Assembly (NCBI RefSeq): GCF_046630445.1
Contig: NC_092340.1
Coordinates: 34,370,001-34,434,000, forward strand
DNA from: Rutidosis leptorrhynchoides
Taxonomy: Eukaryota > Streptophyta > Magnoliopsida > Asterales > Asteraceae
Length of the DNA stretch: 64,000 nt
Reading direction: 5' to 3'
The position numbers and the translations under genes are program-made. Each line of letters opens with the position of its first letter. The stretch's first letter is position 1. Below, piece after piece: positions 21,776-35,906 of this stretch. A model generated the notes under the pieces. That model made no database searches. It had not been told where the DNA came from and was given only the letters and a program-made list of their open reading frames with translations.

Positions 21776-24700
21776 GCATGTGTGATGACCCGTCCAAATC
21801 CATTTAGACGAATACATCATTCATTGATTTCATAGTGAGGTTTTGACCTCTATATGATACGTTTTGTAAACATTGCATTCTTTTGAAAAGGCACACCATA
21901 AATGAATATATAAATTCAAGGTTTTCGACATCTGATGATTTCTACGTATAGACAATCACCGTATATAATAGTTTTTAACAATACATCCGTTGACAATACA
22001 GTCAAATAAGATACATGGTGATGATTTTGTGAATGCAAAGTTTTCTCGAAAAAAGCATGTATGACTCCATGCACATAGCTTGTATAACGTATAAGCAAAC
22101 AGCGGAAGACTTCTAGGAACCTGAGAATAAACATGCTTAAAAGTGTCAACACAAAGGTTGGTGAGTTCATAGTTTTAATGTTGCGCATAATCTGTATATA
22201 AAAGTGGATCACAAGATTTCAGTTGTTTCATCCAGAAACGTTTATCAAATTATTCTACAAGATTGAGCACCCTGATAACTAAACTTTAACGTTATAATAA
22301 GTACCCCTGTTTTAACATACATGCAACCAACATGTACAATACACGCAATCTAACGTGTACTAAACTCAAATAGTATACGTCTGTTTTATAGTTCAGGCTA
22401 GGGTTTCTATACCTGGAACAGACGGGGATGTCAAGCCCTATGGATCCATATATAACTACTTGCGCCCACCAGTTCTTATAACGGGCAGTTACTAGTTACC
22501 AAAGCTAAGGGATTTTCGGTTCAAACTCGGTGTAGAATTTAGTATGTACTTGTATCCATTGCGTTTAAAATATAGTGCATGTATTCTCAGCCCAAAAATA
22601 TAAATTGCAAAAGCAATTAAAAAGGGAGCAAATGAAATTCACCTTAGCAGCACATAAGGTCATTCACCAAAATGTGACCGAAACTCGGAATGCAAACTAA
22701 CCGTAGATCTCAACCTAGAGAACATATGTTGGTCAATACATGTCTAACAAGCTAGGTCGGGTCATAGTGTATCACAATCCTAATGCTCGAGACCGACATG
22801 CAAAAGTTAACAAAAGTCATCTCAAAAGTCAACATGACCCAATATAATCTTTAAATCTATACATGTTTATTAACATAGTATAAGTCTTGATAATTGAACG
22901 AATTTATAGTCTATCAAACTCAAAGTATTATTTATTTCAGGAGCTATATTATATTTGAATTATCACGGCAATCGAAAATATTTTATTATTTCACATAGTT
23001 TTCCAATACTTGTAAAATCAGATTATAGTATTTATAAAGCTTTAAAACATGATAAGACAGTCAACTTTGACAATTGTTCAACGAGACGTGCCTTATATAA
23101 GAATTCATTTACTCGACTAATAATATTTGGAAATTCAATTTATCAATCTCATAAACAAGTTGTTTAAATATCAATTTACAGTTTCAAACACAATTTCAAT
23201 TAATATTAATCATAATTCAGTTGACCATAACTTTTAATCCGTTTCTCGAAAACACACGATTTCTAAATGAAAAGTTATTAATTTTTCGACAGCTTTCCAA
23301 CGACATGCATATCATATATCTTATATCAATAACATATGTCTCAAATTCGTGATTCATCATAAACTATCTAACGACAAAATTAAAGCATACAAGTATGCAT
23401 AAACATATATACTCGAGCACTAGACATGGATACTCCAATGCTCCGTCCTAATCCATCTGGACGAATACATTACATTTGGTTACATAGCGAGGTACTTGAC
23501 CTCTATATGATACATTTTACAAACATTGCATTCGTTTTTAAAAGACAAACTTTCATTACATCGAAGCTTGACGGCATGCATACCATTTCATAATATATCC
23601 AACTATAATTGACTTAATATAAATCTTGATGAACTCAACGACTCGAATGCAACGTATTTTGAAATATGTCATGAATGACTCCAAGTAATATCTCTAAAAT
23701 GAGCAAATGCACAGCGGAAGATTTCTTTCATAACTGAGAATAAACATGCTTTCAAGTGTCAATCAAAAGGTTGGTGAGTTCATTAGTTTATCGTAAACAT
23801 TCATTTCCATCATTTTAATAGATCACAAGATTTCATATTTTCATAAACATCATTCTCATATCAGGCATTTCGCAAACTGCATAGAGATAAAAATCATTCA
23901 TATGGTGAACACCTGGTAACCGACATTAACAAGATGCATATAGAATATCCCCATCATTCCGGGACACCCATCGGACATGATAAAATCGAAGTACTAAAGC
24001 ATCCGGTACTTTGGATGGGGCTTGTTGGGCCCAATAGATCTATCTTTAAGATTCGCGTCAATTAGGGTGTCTGTTCCCTAATTCTTAGATTTCCAGACTA
24101 AAAGGGGCATATTCGGTTTAATAATCCAGTCATAGAATGTAGTTTTAAGTACTTGTGTCTATTTCGTCAAACATTTATAAAGCAGCGCATGTATTCTCAG
24201 TCCCAAAAATATATTGCAAAAGCATTTAAAAATGGAGCAAATGAAACTCACCATACTGTATTTTGTAGTAAAAATACATATGACAACATTTAACAATGCA
24301 GGGTTGGCCTCGGATTCACGAACCTATATCAAGTATATATATATTAAAACCTACACTTGTAATTGAAAATTTTATGTATTATCATTACTTGTTATTTTAG
24401 TAATTTGTATGTTTTATTAATAACTAATTTAACTATATTTATTTTACATACTTTATTTATTATAAAATTATTAGTGTTATTATGTGATATGTACAAAATA
24501 TATTCCTATATAGCTATTTATTTGGTAAAATAATGTAAGTAGCAATTTGTATCTTTTTATGATAATAATAATAATACTAATAATTAGATTTTTAGCAATG
24601 ATATTGATATTAATAGTTTTGATAATAGTAATAAAAGTAATGTTAGTTATAATAAAAGTAATGATATTAATGATAAGATAAAATGTTAGTTTTCATAAAA

Positions 24701-25315
24701 TATTATTTTTAATAATAATGGTGATTTTTTGTAAAAATGATGATTTTATTAGAAGTTTTAATAGTCATGATAATGAAAATATCAATATTAATGTTAAATG
24801 ATAATTCTAATACTATTATTAATAAAAATATTACTTTTAGTAATAATGGTTACTACAATTATACTGATAATAATAATAATAACTATAATAATATAAATTT
24901 TAATATCAAAGATACTGGTTTCATTCGTAATGCTATTACCAAATATAACCTACTTGATAGTACTAATAATACTAATCATACTTATGATAATAATGATAAC
25001 ATTAGTAATAATACGTATGTTAATAATAAATACTAATTCTAATAGTTATAAAATGATTCTAATACTAGTATTAATGAAATAATAATAACTTTTATTATGT
25101 TCATAGTAATAATAATCATAATTATAATAATGATACTAATGATAATTATAATATTATTAGATATAATACAAATGATAATAATTATAACCTTAATAATAAC
25201 AATAATAATATATGATCATAAATCTTGTATTAGTAATAATAATAATACTTACATTACTAATAATAATAACAATAACAATAATAATAATAATCATGGTAAT
25301 AACAATGATGATGAT

Positions 25316-25453
<138 letters not shown>

Positions 25454-26913
25454 AAATGAGAGTACTACCTCATAAAGCCCCTAAAAAAAGTATGACTGCT
25501 GTGAGGCTCGAACCCGAATCACTCTCATACCCTTCACCACTCCAAACCAACTATCCATATATGCTTATCTGACTCTATTACATCCTTAATTTAATTAAAA
25601 CGTTTTCTGTTTATTTCTCCTTCTTCTTCCTTACAGCAATCGATTCATTTAATACCCATCATATAACAGCATCAATTATTTATTTTAAAATTTTCAAACG
25701 TATCTGTAACCATCTATGATGGGTGTTTGATTTAATAGAAAACAAAAAAAAAATTAAAAAATATGACCTGCTACTGCCGTCGTTATTCAAAAAAAAATAT
25801 ATATAATTGAATTTGATTTTTAAGAACGTTATAGGTTAAGATTATAACACAAATTGTGTTTCAAATCACTCCTAAAAACGTTCTCAATTGTCAATTTAAC
25901 TTTAAACATAACAGATAACTCAAATTTCATGATGAACAGATTATTTGACTTTTTTAGAAATTACCTTTGACTTCGAAATTCATACTCAATTTAAAGATTT
26001 AAGAGTTGAAACTTTGCAGAAAGATTGAACACATGATTCCTAACTAAACTGCTTTTATAATTTTTGAAAATTGATTCGTATTTGAGTTATGGGTAAAAAG
26101 GTTATCGAACAGGGGTACTGAACTCCTGTCTCTCCTATTTTTCTCTTTAATTCCTAATTACAGTTAGAGTTATATATAAAGTATCGAATAATTGAGATGG
26201 AATCATGTCTTAATTACTGAAGTCGACTAGTAACCAATTGTAGACAGGAAGGACACTTTTTTTCAATCAGGAACAATGAAGAAAAAAATAAAACAGATAA
26301 AATATATAAGGAATTTGTACTATCTGTCCTTGATTTCAATTGAGTTTTGTTTTGTTTCAGTAAAGGGATCGACAAGAATATCATTAGAAGAAAAAAAAAT
26401 TATGATGGTGATACTGATTAATAATGATATAATTAATAATAATAATAATAATATTAATCTAAATACATAATATAATAATGATATTGATTTTATTATTAAT
26501 GTTAAAATAACAAAATGTATTATTTCCAATAAATAATAACAATAATAATAATAATTATATTAATAATTATAATAATAATATTGATTTTAATTATAAAATT
26601 GGTAATAACAATATTATTCACATTAATGATAATGATACTAATTATAATAATATAAATTTTATTAATAATAATAATATTAGTAATAGCAATATTATAACAA
26701 TTCATATATATCAAATTCACATTTATAGATTCTATATATATTTAAAATAATATTAATAATACTGGTATTGACATTAATATTAAAAGTAATAACAATATTA
26801 TTATAACAACTATAGTTATACTTGTATTAGATATATGTATTATTACATATGTAATATTTATTATCCATATAGTATATCATATAATAACTGTTATTAATTA
26901 TTTATTGTTTCTA

Positions 26914-26917
<4 letters not shown>

Positions 26918-27000
<83 letters not shown>
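26918..27000. repeat. (TA)n microsatellite in B
   Basis: About 41 uninterrupted dinucleotides, immediately before the conserved 180-bp LTR end. Confidence 0.95.
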
Positions 27001-27003
<3 letters not shown>

Positions 27004-27595
27004 TTACATTTTATTTATACACAACAGTTCGTGAATCGTCGAGGATGGTCAAAGGTTAAATGAATATATGAACACAGTTCAAAGTTTTTGAGACTTCACA
27101 TTACAGACTTTGCTTATCGTGTCGAGATCATATGAACATTAAGTTTAAATTTTGTCGGAAATTTCCGGGTCATCACATATACACTATTAAATATATAAAA
27201 GATAAGATATGAATGCTCACGTATCAATATTGTGATTCAATATTGCAGGAAAGTACGTAGACACAACGGAAATGATAAATGCTAGGTTGACCTTTGACTC
27301 ATGATCATAACCCCCAAGCAATACCCATAACCTCCATAGCTATAACCCATAATTTCCTTAGCTCTATCGCGCTCGAAAAGCTTGTTTTGAAATCGTTTGG
27401 GCATAACCTCGTCGTAATATTTTATGTATAATAATAATACTCCTAACTATAAGATTAATAATAATATTAATCTTAATTATAATAATAATAATAATAATTT
27501 TAATATATATGTATATAGAGCAGAGAGATATGAAATTGTGTAAAAAACTCGAGTAGAAACTGGCCTTTTATAGGCAAATTTTTGGAATCTGATGC

Positions 27596-27643
27596 CCATG
27601 CGAGTGCATGGGATTTTAGTGCATTTCTCATGCACTCGCATGG
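27596..27643. promoter_or_regulatory. 15-bp inverted repeat in the A2 LTR
   Basis: CCATGCGAGTGCATG (27596-27610) and its exact reverse complement CATGCACTCGCATGG (27629-27643) flank an 18-bp spacer. A second, related pair follows to about 27694. It occupies the same place in the LTR as the A1 palindromes. Confidence 0.5.
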
Positions 27644-27737
27644 CTCATGCAAGTGCATGAGGTTTTAGTGCATTTCTCATGCACTAGCATGGCCAGCTGG
27701 TCCAGCTCATTTTATTTTGTTTTCTTGTTTGTCGACA

Positions 27738-27738
<1 letters not shown>

Positions 27739-27806
<68 letters not shown>
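27739..27806. repeat. (ATT)n microsatellite
   Basis: About 22 trinucleotides in A2, followed by TA-rich sequence. Confidence 0.95.
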
Positions 27807-27811
<5 letters not shown>

Positions 27812-28882
27812 ATATATATATAATTTATATTAATTATATATATATATATATATTATATTATATTCATGTGCATAGTTGCCTTGTAATTTTAGGTCCTGAT
27901 GCTCGGTTTATGTCACGGCTCTGAATTTTCAAACGTTACTTCGTATGCTTTAATAACTTGCATTCTACGTTTCGTGACTCGTACCTTTGTCACAATATAG
28001 ACTTACATTACCAATAACTATATTACCCGAAGTATATCTTGTACGTTCGAGTATTTTGGTCATTTGCTTTTTTAAATTACCTTCTCGTTATTTATTAAAA
28101 TACATTTAATAATATATTAAGTCTTTATAACAAATCGTTTTAAATTCAAGTTTATATTATATTTTATCACTTTATAAGGCATATATATTTAATATTCATA
28201 GACACATTTTAAATACACGTTGCGAATTATTTATATATTTAATTCTAGTAATAGATATTCCAACATATTGTATATATTCCAATTATGTTATTTAAACAAA
28301 ATATTTTAATATTCTATTGAATCGAAAAACGTTTCCGCACGTTTGAGAATACATCAATCGAATATTATGAATTTCAGTTCTCCACTAACTTTTGTTTAAC
28401 TTTCGTTGTTTGACACTTTGTTCCTACTTGTAGATCACTTTACCATTTATTCCGAATATTGTTAAAAAGGAAAGATTTATTAAATCAACATGGACCTCAC
28501 AACAGAGATTTATAATAATGTCACAATACTCATGGAATTATTAAATGTTAACAGTAATATCTGTTAATTAAATCGTTTGATATTATCTTTTAACTCCGTA
28601 GTTAAATATATCAAATAGATATTGAAATCAATAAGTTTTATGTATGGTATCATACACTTAATACTTTGTTAATGTTTTCAATTAATATAACTATATATTA
28701 TATATACATATCTATACACATAAATGTTCGTGAATCGTTGAGCACGGTCAAAGGGTAATTGATTACATGAATGTAGTTCCAAAGTTTTTGAGATTCAACA
28801 TTACAAACTTTGCTTATCGTGTCGGAAACATATAAATATTAAGTTTAAATTTGGTCGGAAATTTTTGGGTCGTCACAGCATG

Positions 28883-29604
28883 CAACAAATAACCCAAGAA
28901 CATATTGGTGGGAAAGTTGGTAGACATCTTAATGTGCTTGACTTGAACCTTAATAAACGTACAAATCATGCCCTAATGGTTCAAGTCATGTATATCTACC
29001 TTACGACTACTTCCTTCCATTCTACGTGGCTTGACTTGAACCGAAAAGTTTGCACGAATCAATGTAATTACGAGTTCAACTAACCGTGAAAATACCATCA
29101 TCCGCAAGTATTCAAGACGCGGAGTTCGTAGCTTCCGAAAGAAAAATAGAACTGATATCTTCCAACAAAGTGACCAAACCCAACGCATTACTTGTGTGAT
29201 CAATTGGCCTCTTTCAATCCCAAAACCAATCCCCCTTCACGATCTGATCTGCCAACAAACAAGCTCCATTTTTGTCATTGTGAAACAAACGAATATATTT
29301 AACGTTTAGACACCCATTTCCAAGCCAATTGTTCTTCCAAAATCGTGTCGAGAGCCATTTCCAACCTTTTGTTTTAATGCGTTCACATGTAGAATAAGAT
29401 CTCTTTTATCCTTATGATACAAAGAGATAATGTTATGCCATACTCCGTACCCTCGAATGCGATCAATATCTATACCTGCCGATGTACCATGTATAATTCT
29501 TATGACAAGCGCCCACATTGACCTATCATTCGTTAAAACCTCTAAACCCAATTGAGTATTAGAGCATGATTAAACGCCCATAGACTACCAATCTACCATC
29601 TCCC
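28883..29604 (-). pseudogene. LINE-a, 3' part of ORF2 (separated from its RT by element E)
   Basis: The frame at 29306-29551 reads GLEVLTNDRSMWALVIRIIHG and YGVWHNIISLYHKDK, typical of the stretch between reverse transcriptase and the zinc-binding tail of plant L1-type ORF2. The following sequence to about 28970 keeps LINE-like words in shifting frames (WVWSLCWKISVLFF). It is heavily decayed. The reverse transcriptase lies on the other side of Copia E at 34491-35280, and E's CTCCC duplication marks the cut. The A2 insertion bounds the fragment on its 3' side. Confidence 0.72.
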
Positions 29605-29986
29605 TGTTGGAAATAGGAGGTTATGTATATTATTTGTGGGAGAGATGATTGATGATTTAGAAGTTTGATTGATCTTGAAAACTCTTCTTTTATTGCTTAT
29701 TGAATTGCTTTTTTGCTTGATTACAAATGAGGGGTGAAGCCCTCTATTTATACTACTCAATGGAGTAGTCTAGATCACTCCATCATCTACTACTATCTAG
29801 ATATTTCCTAGTATTTCTAGACCTAGATATTTTACAAGATTATTCTACACACATTCTACACACTTTCACTACTACATATTACAAGAAGCTTCTACATAAT
29901 GGGCTATAATCTTGATCCAAAATATTTGTATACTTGCAAGCCCATATCCAAAACACATAGCCCAAAATCAAGTTTAACTTCCAACA
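29605..29986 (-). repeat. 3' LTR of E
   Basis: 382 bp, TG...CA with 6-bp terminal inverted repeats TGTTGG/CCAACA. Matches 34104-34485 throughout by eye. Confidence 0.97.
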
Positions 29987-32900
29987 GCCCCCCTTAAACT
30001 TGATTTCGTCACTCCGAGCATATTCCGTAATCTCTGAAATGTCTCGTGTTTTAGGGGCTTTGTGAAAATATCAGCAACTTGGTCAAGTGACTTCGCGTAC
30101 TTTATCTGCACCTCTTTATTTGTAACACACTCCCTGATGTAATGGTATTTCGTATCGATGTGCTTGCTTCGATCATGGAAGACTGGATTCTTTGCTAGAG
30201 CAATCGCAGACTTGTTATCCACATATATCTCCGTAGCTTCCTTTTGAAAAAACTTAAGCTCATTTAGTAACTTCCTGAGCCATATTGCATGACAGGTGCA
30301 CGATGTTGCTGCTACAAACTCGGCTTCACACGTTGACAGAGTCACAATGGGTTGCTTCTTCGAGCTCCATGTGAACGCCGTATCTCCCATATAGAACACG
30401 AAACCACTCGTACTCTTACGATCATCTATGTCTCCAGCCCAATCACTATCACTGTATCCAACTAGCTTGAAGTGATCAGAAGGTGAATAAAACAGGCCAT
30501 AGTCAATCGTACCTTTGATGTAGCGAAGTATCCTCTTCGCCGCCTTCAAGTGATTTATTGTAGGTGCTTCCATGTATCGACTTACTAGTCCAACTCCGTA
30601 GAGAATATCTGGCCTCGTGCAGGTTAGGTACCTCAGACTTCCAACCAAACTCTTGTATTGTGTTGGGTCCACCAAGTATCCTTCATCATCTTTTGACAAT
30701 TTGAGATTGCGATCCACCGGTGTGCTCATTGACTTGCAGTCATTCATCTTAAACTTCTTGAGCACCTCATTCGCATAACCTTCTTGGGATATGAATATTC
30801 CTTCTTTCTTTTGTTTTACCTCGATCCCAAGATAGTAAGCCATAAGTCCAATGTCGGTCATCTCGAACTCCCGAACCATTGCTTTCTTGAACTCCTCAAA
30901 CATTTTGGGATTACTGCCAGTGAATATCAAGTCATCCACATATAGGCACACAATCATAACATCTCCTTCCTTGCTTACTTTGGTATAGAGAGCATGCTCA
31001 TGTGGGCATTTTGTAAAGCCATTCTGTTGGAAATACTTGTCTACCCTGCTATTCCATGCTCGAGGCGCTTGCTTCAACCCATATAAGGCCCTTTTCAATT
31101 TCAGCACCTTATTCTCTTGGCCTTTCACGATGTATCCCAAAGGTTGTTCTATATAGACTTCTTCTTCTAAGTGGCCATTAAGGAACGCGGATTTGACATC
31201 CATTTGATAAATCTTCCAATTATGCTGAGCCGCAAGTGAGATTATTAATCTTATAGTTTCTAGACGAGCGGCGGGAGCAAATACTTCTTCATAGTCTATG
31301 CCAGCTCGTTGACTATATCCTTTCGCCACCAACCTTGCCTTGTATCTTTCAACTTCACCTTTGGAATTCTTCTTGGCCTTGTACACCCACTTTACACCAA
31401 TAGCCTTATGCCCTTTTGGTAGTGTAGCAAGATCCCACGTATCATTCTTCTCGATTGCTTGAATCTCCTCGTCCATGGCACGTTTCCACTTTTGGCTTTT
31501 TGCTGCGTCTTTGTAACTTATTGGCTCACAATCGGCAAGAAGGCAGAACAATGATAGATCCTCCATAGGCTGTGTTACCTCGTACAACTCCTCAATGCTC
31601 CTTGTGTGATGTTGTAGCCTACTTGATTCTCCTCCTGATGTTGATGTCACTTCATTAGGTGTAGTGGTTGGAGTACGTGGAGAGTGCGGAGATGGTGTAC
31701 TAGAAGGTTCTTGAACTTCTAGATATTCTTCGTTCCTTGCAGTACTTTCGAATGGATAAGGGAGAAAGTCGTAGTTCTCCTCTTCGGGAACATTCCAATC
31801 CCATGTTGCTTCTTCATCGAACACCACATCTCGACTTGAGATTACTTTACCGGTCTTGGGATTGTATAACTTGTAACCCTTCGAACTTGAGTCATAGCCC
31901 ACGAATATGAGTTTCTCGCTTTTATCATCGAGCTTCGTCCTCTTCTGATCTGGCACACGAGCATATGCCACACTTCCGAACACTCGAAGGTGTGAGATGC
32001 CGGGCTTCCTTCCACTCCAAGCTTCAATGGGCGTTTTGTTCTTGACGCTTCTAGTGGGCGAGCGATTTGCTAGATAGATCGCACAGTCCACTGCCTCAGC
32101 CCAAAACTCCTTAGGCATCCTTTTGCTCTTTAACATACTCCGAGCCATATCAAGAATGGTCCTATTTTTTCTTTCCGCAACACCATTTTGTTGTGGTGAA
32201 TACTGAAGTGTTAGAGGACGTCGTAACCCATTGTTGTCGCAAAATTCCTTGAATTCCTTGGATGTGAACTCTCCTCCACGATCGGATCTCATTGCCTTTA
32301 TGGTGAGACCACTTTGATTCTCCACAAACGCTTTAAACTTCTTGAACATTCCAAAAGCTTCCGACTTTTCTTTTAGAAAATAGACCCATGTCTTTCGACT
32401 AAAATCATCAATGAATAGAAGAAAATATCTATTTTTACCAAAAGACGGTGGGCTTATGGGTCCACACACATCCGTGTGAATAAGTTCTAGAGGTTTCTTC
32501 GCTCTACTAGAAGCTTCTGTTGGAAAACTGTTTCGGAAGTGCTTTCCTAGAAGGCATCCTTCACATATTTGATCCGGATGATTAATTGGAGGCAAACCCT
32601 TCACCATTCCTTTACTTGATAATAATTTTAACCCTCCAAAATTTAAGTGCCCGTATCTCATGTGCCAAAGCCAAGAATTATCTTTGAAACATGCTTTTAA
32701 ACATCTTGGAATGTCATGTTGAATATTTAGCATGAACATCCTATTCGTTGACATTGGCACCTTAGCAATCAAACCTCCTTTTTGGTCTCTTAAAGAAAGA
32801 GTACGATTTATCATGTGAATATCATAGCCTTTCTCTAAGAGTTGTCCAATACTCAGTATATTCATCTTCATATTAGGCACATAATACACGTTAGAGATAA

Positions 32901-34074
32901 ATTGATGCCTTCCATTTTTCAAGCGGATGAGAATCTTACCTTTGCCTTTAACTGGGACTTTAGAGGAATCTCCGAAGGTGATATTTCCACTAATTACCTC
33001 GTCTAACTCCACAAACATGTTTTTGTCACCGCACATATGGTTGCTTGCACCCGTGTCGAGATACCACAAATTTGATTCTCCGTTATCGTCACCTTTGCAT
33101 GCTAGTAACAAAGTGTTTTTCACGGCTTCGGTATCTTCTTGCACTAAATTTGCTCTTTCTTGCACGTAATTGTTTGATTTCTCGCATTCCGAGGCATAGT
33201 GGCCAAATTTATGACAATTATAGCATTTGGTTTGAGAATTGTCATACCTTGGCCTTCTACTTGTGTAGCCTCTCCCGCGACCTCTTGTCGGGTGAAAATC
33301 TTGACTTCTTTCTTCATTTTTATAAGAACTATAACCTCCACGTTTGGAATATCCTTGCCCTCGTCCTCGGCCACGTACTTGACCACGACCTCGTTGACTC
33401 GGTTGATGAGTCTTTTCACTACTCTCTTCCTTGAAAGACAGTTTTGATTGTAAAGCTTGCTCCAAAGGCTCCTTATTTTTCTTATTGAACCTCTCTTCAT
33501 GGGCTTGTAGTGAACCCATGAGTTCATCGATAGTCATTGATTCTAGATCTTTAGATTCTTCGATGGCTACGACTATATAGTCGAATTTCGAATCTAATGA
33601 TCTAAGAATCTTCTCAATGACTCTTACATCACTTAGAGTTTCACCATTCCTCTTTAATTGATTGACAATCGCCAAGACTCTTGTAAAATAATCGGAAATT
33701 GATTCTGAGTCTTTCTTATTTAAGGATTCGAACTCACCTCGTAGTGTTTGTAGTCGAACCTTTTTCACCTTTTCAACTCCCTTGTGAGAATTCTCCAAGA
33801 TCTCCCATGCTTTCTTGGCGGTGGTTGCACTTGCAATTTTCTCAAAAGCTCCATCATCTACACTTTGTTGGATGATGGAAAGAGCCTTTTGATCGTTCGT
33901 CTTCATTAATTTTTTCTCCTTGCCGAGATGACCTTTTTCTGCAGGTTCCTCATAGCCTTCCTCCACAATCTCCCATAAGTCTTGTCCACCTAGGAAGGTC
34001 TTCATTTGGATGCTCCATCGATCATAATTATCCTTTGTGAGGCGAGGAAACGTGATGACATTGTTGGCCATCAT
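29974..34074 (-). CDS. E gag-pol polyprotein, intact, 1366 aa
   Basis: One frame encodes every protein needed for Copia replication. Gag (UBN2-type) spans about residues 10-200, followed by an Arg/Gly-rich stretch (about 228-276) and a CCHC knuckle [14 protein letters not shown] (about 284-297). Protease has [12 protein letters not shown] (about 337-348). The pre-integrase zinc region has HMRYGHLN and CEGCLLGK. Integrase has [12 protein letters not shown] and [13 protein letters not shown]. Reverse transcriptase has [10 protein letters not shown] and CLYVDDLIF, and RNase H has [18 protein letters not shown] and YVDNKSA. The start is the ATG pair at 34074/34071, just after the primer site ([12 protein letters not shown]). 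Bases upstream to 34101 are open but lack an ATG. The stop lies 13 bases inside the 3' LTR. No catalytic residue is missing. Confidence 0.95.
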   Translation of the reverse strand: MMANNVITFPRLTKDNYDRWSIQMKTFLGGQDLWEIVEEGYEEPAEKGHLGKEKKLMKTNDQKALSIIQQSVDDGAFEKIASATTAKKAWEILENSHKGVEKVKKVRLQTLRGEFESLNKKDSESISDYFTRVLAIVNQLKRNGETLSDVRVIEKILRSLDSKFDYIVVAIEESKDLESMTIDELMGSLQAHEERFNKKNKEPLEQALQSKLSFKEESSEKTHQPSQRGRGQVRGRGRGQGYSKRGGYSSYKNEERSQDFHPTRGRGRGYTSRRPRYDNSQTKCYNCHKFGHYASECEKSNNYVQERANLVQEDTEAVKNTLLLACKGDDNGESNLWYLDTGASNHMCGDKNMFVELDEVISGNITFGDSSKVPVKGKGKILIRLKNGRHQFISNVYYVPNMKMNILSIGQLLEKGYDIHMINRTLSLRDQKGGLIAKVPMSTNRMFMLNIQHDIPRCLKACFKDNSWLWHMRYGHLNFGGLKLLSSKGMVKGLPPINHPDQICEGCLLGKHFRNSFPTEASSRAKKPLELIHTDVCGPISPPSFGKNRYFLLFIDDFSRKTWVYFLKEKSEAFGMFKKFKAFVENQSGLTIKAMRSDRGGEFTSKEFKEFCDNNGLRRPLTLQYSPQQNGVAERKNRTILDMARSMLKSKRMPKEFWAEAVDCAIYLANRSPTRSVKNKTPIEAWSGRKPGISHLRVFGSVAYARVPDQKRTKLDDKSEKLIFVGYDSSSKGYKLYNPKTGKVISSRDVVFDEEATWDWNVPEEENYDFLPYPFESTARNEEYLEVQEPSSTPSPHSPRTPTTTPNEVTSTSGGESSRLQHHTRSIEELYEVTQPMEDLSLFCLLADCEPISYKDAAKSQKWKRAMDEEIQAIEKNDTWDLATLPKGHKAIGVKWVYKAKKNSKGEVERYKARLVAKGYSQRAGIDYEEVFAPAARLETIRLIISLAAQHNWKIYQMDVKSAFLNGHLEEEVYIEQPLGYIVKGQENKVLKLKRALYGLKQAPRAWNSRVDKYFQQNGFTKCPHEHALYTKVSKEGDVMIVCLYVDDLIFTGSNPKMFEEFKKAMVREFEMTDIGLMAYYLGIEVKQKKEGIFISQEGYANEVLKKFKMNDCKSMSTPVDRNLKLSKDDEGYLVDPTQYKSLVGSLRYLTCTRPDILYGVGLVSRYMEAPTINHLKAAKRILRYIKGTIDYGLFYSPSDHFKLVGYSDSDWAGDIDDRKSTSGFVFYMGDTAFTWSSKKQPIVTLSTCEAEFVAATSCTCHAIWLRKLLNELKFFQKEATEIYVDNKSAIALAKNPVFHDRSKHIDTKYHYIRECVTNKEVQIKYAKSLDQVADIFTKPLKHETFQRLRNMLGVTKSSLRGAVGS
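29987..29996 (-). other. E polypurine tract
   Basis: The minus strand reads AAGGGGGGC directly before the 3' LTR's TGTTGG, the expected plus-strand primer. Confidence 0.88.
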
Positions 34075-34082
34075 CTTGTCGA

Positions 34083-34101
34083 ACCAAGCTCTTGATACCA
34101 A
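34083..34101 (-). other. E primer-binding site (Met tRNA)
   Basis: Three bases inside the 5' LTR the minus strand reads TGGTATCAAGAGCTTGG, matching the plant Met-tRNA 3' end with one extra A after TGGTATCA. Confidence 0.85.
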
Positions 34102-34103
34102 TT

Positions 34104-34485
34104 TGTTGGAAATAGGAGGTTATGTATATTATTTGTGGGAGAGATGATTGATGATTTAGAAGTTTGATTGATCTTGAAAACTCTTCTTTTATTGCTTATT
34201 GAATTGCTTTTTTGCTTGATTACAAATGAGGGGTGAAGCCCTCTATTTATACTACTCAATGGAGTAGTCTAGATCACTCCATCATCTACTACTATCTAGA
34301 TATTTCCTAGTATTTCTAGACCTAGATATTTTACAAGATTATTCTACACACATTCTACACACTTTCACTACTACATATTACAAGAAGCTTCTACATAATG
34401 GGCTATAATCTTGATCCAAAATATTTGTATACTTGCAAGCCCATATCCAAAACACATAGCCCAAAATCAAGTTTAACTTCCAACA
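34104..34485 (-). repeat. 5' LTR of E
   Basis: 382 bp, matching the 3' LTR throughout. Holds the element's promoter. Confidence 0.97.
34244..34251 (-). promoter_or_regulatory. TATA box of E's 5' LTR
   Basis: The minus strand reads GTATAAATAGAGG, a near-ideal plant TATA box, about 140 bp before the end of the LTR. The start site should lie near 34215, leaving an R-U5 of about 110 bp. Confidence 0.7.
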
Positions 34486-34490
34486 CTCCC

Positions 34491-35280
34491 AACCCTCCAT
34501 TGTCCAAAGAAGCTAAAGCTTCTTCTCATTTAATACAATTAATCTTCATAATACTCTCAAACTCGTTAATCACAGATTTCGAACTTATAAAAAGAGAAAG
34601 AAAGTAAATGTTGAGTTTCCCATTATCGATTTAACTAACATTAGACGACCACCTATCGATAACAAATTTGAATTCCGACATGAAATTCGTATCTAGAAAC
34701 GATCAATAAGAACCTTCGAACTAGCCACCCGATTCACGGTATTACCCATCAGTAGGCCAAAATAATCAAATGGGAACTCTCCCCTTTGGCAACTTGTACA
34801 ACGAGTGAAAATGTCCACCTCCCCAACTTGTACTCCGACTCCATACAAGTTAGATTTACTAACGTTAACCTTCAAGCCTGAAAAGCTGTAAAAAGTACCG
34901 AGGACACTCATAATGTTATCCAAACTGTTTTTATTCCATTTCGAGATAATAAGAACGTCATCAGTATATAACAGATACGAAATCGTAACGTGATGTTTAC
35001 CAACTTTCGCACCGATATGTCCTTGTTGACATTATCTTTCAATATAAGATGTAACCTTTCCATAATGAGCAAAAATTGGAGAGGGCCAAGCGGGTCTCCT
35101 TGCCTTAGTTCACGATGAACCTCAAATTCCAAGGACGGGCTTTCATTAGCTAGAATAGAACTCCTAGCCGCTGTTACAGTCATTCTTAACCAGGCGCGCC
35201 ATTTATTACCAAAACCTGATAGCTCCGACATATGATTTATAAATCCCACTATACGGAGTCATATGTTTTCTAGGATAAAT
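34491..35280 (-). pseudogene. LINE-a reverse transcriptase part, decayed
   Basis: Plant L1-type ORF2 reverse transcriptase in several frames. There is a motif A region TYDSV then a stop then W (near 35262), HRELRQGDPLGP (about 35100), YTDDVLIISKWN in a shifted frame (about 34950; the catalytic YxDD), then DNIMSVLGTFYSFSGLKVN (about 34910) and CQRGEFPFDYFGL. Frames break at least three times. Nothing LINE-like is visible beyond about 35280, so the copy is 5'-truncated, as LINEs usually are. The continuation is at 28883-29604. Confidence 0.8.
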
Positions 35281-35378
35281 TTTATTAAATTTACCTTGAA
35301 TATTATTATGGCAAAAGTAACGTTTATCAAATCTATCTACTGTATAAATTCATATGGACATTATTTAAATGTCTTTAA

Positions 35379-35652
35379 GACCATCTTTAACAATGATGGG
35401 CAAAAGTGGTGTGTTGAGGGTGAGGTGGAGTGTTTGGCGGGCGTGCTAGCAGTTTGGTAAATAATAGCGTGGTGTATTGAGTGACGTGTTAGGTGATGTG
35501 TTAAAATATGATTGAAAGTTGAGTAAAAAAGGGGGCCACATTTTTGTCCCGTGCTACTAGTCATCACGCCTGGTGAGCACGCCTCCAACACACACCACTA
35601 GGGCGCGTGTTGGCTCTAAAAAGGTGGCAACAAGCCACCGTTAAAGGTGGCC
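35379..35652. mobile_element. PIF/Harbinger-type MITE
   Basis: 274 bp with imperfect terminal inverted repeats (GACCATCTTTAAC at the left; the right end, reversed, reads GGCCACCTTTAAC) and a 3-bp TAA duplication (35376-35378, 35653-35655), the Harbinger signature. No coding capacity. The interior is GC-richer than the surroundings, with GGTGTGTTGAG-like words shared with the element at 41089. Confidence 0.78.
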
Positions 35653-35814
35653 TAACGTTTAACCAAATGATATGTGAGAATCACATCTATCAAAAGGTTA
35701 TTGGTTTAAACTTATCTAGGGAAGTACATGTTTTGTGTGTAAGATTTATTTGTCAGATTTGATTTTTCTATTATATTTATTTATTATTATTATATTATAT
35801 TTATAAATTTATAA

Positions 35815-35817
<3 letters not shown>

Positions 35818-35886
<69 letters not shown>
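35818..35886. repeat. (TAA)n tail of the RLE retroelement
   Basis: On the minus strand about 22 TAA units start roughly 20-25 bp after the stop codon of the reverse transcriptase frame. Non-LTR retrotransposons of several clades end in such a short repeat instead of poly-A. Confidence 0.7.
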
Positions 35887-35887
<1 letters not shown>

Positions 35888-35906
35888 ATAAACTTAAAAG
35901 TATTAA

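Larger units (their letters stand above)
29605..34485 (-). mobile_element. E: complete, apparently young Ty1/Copia element (Tork-like)
   Basis: 4881 bp with LTRs 29605-29986 and 34104-34485, both 382 bp and without any difference that I can find. The termini are TGTTGG...CCAACA. A perfect 5-bp duplication CTCCC flanks the element (29600-29604, 34486-34490). Primer site, purine tract and a single unbroken polyprotein frame are present. Identical LTRs mean very recent insertion, because LTRs are identical at the moment of integration. Lineage (Tork) is judged from protein style, not from a phylogeny. Confidence 0.96.
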
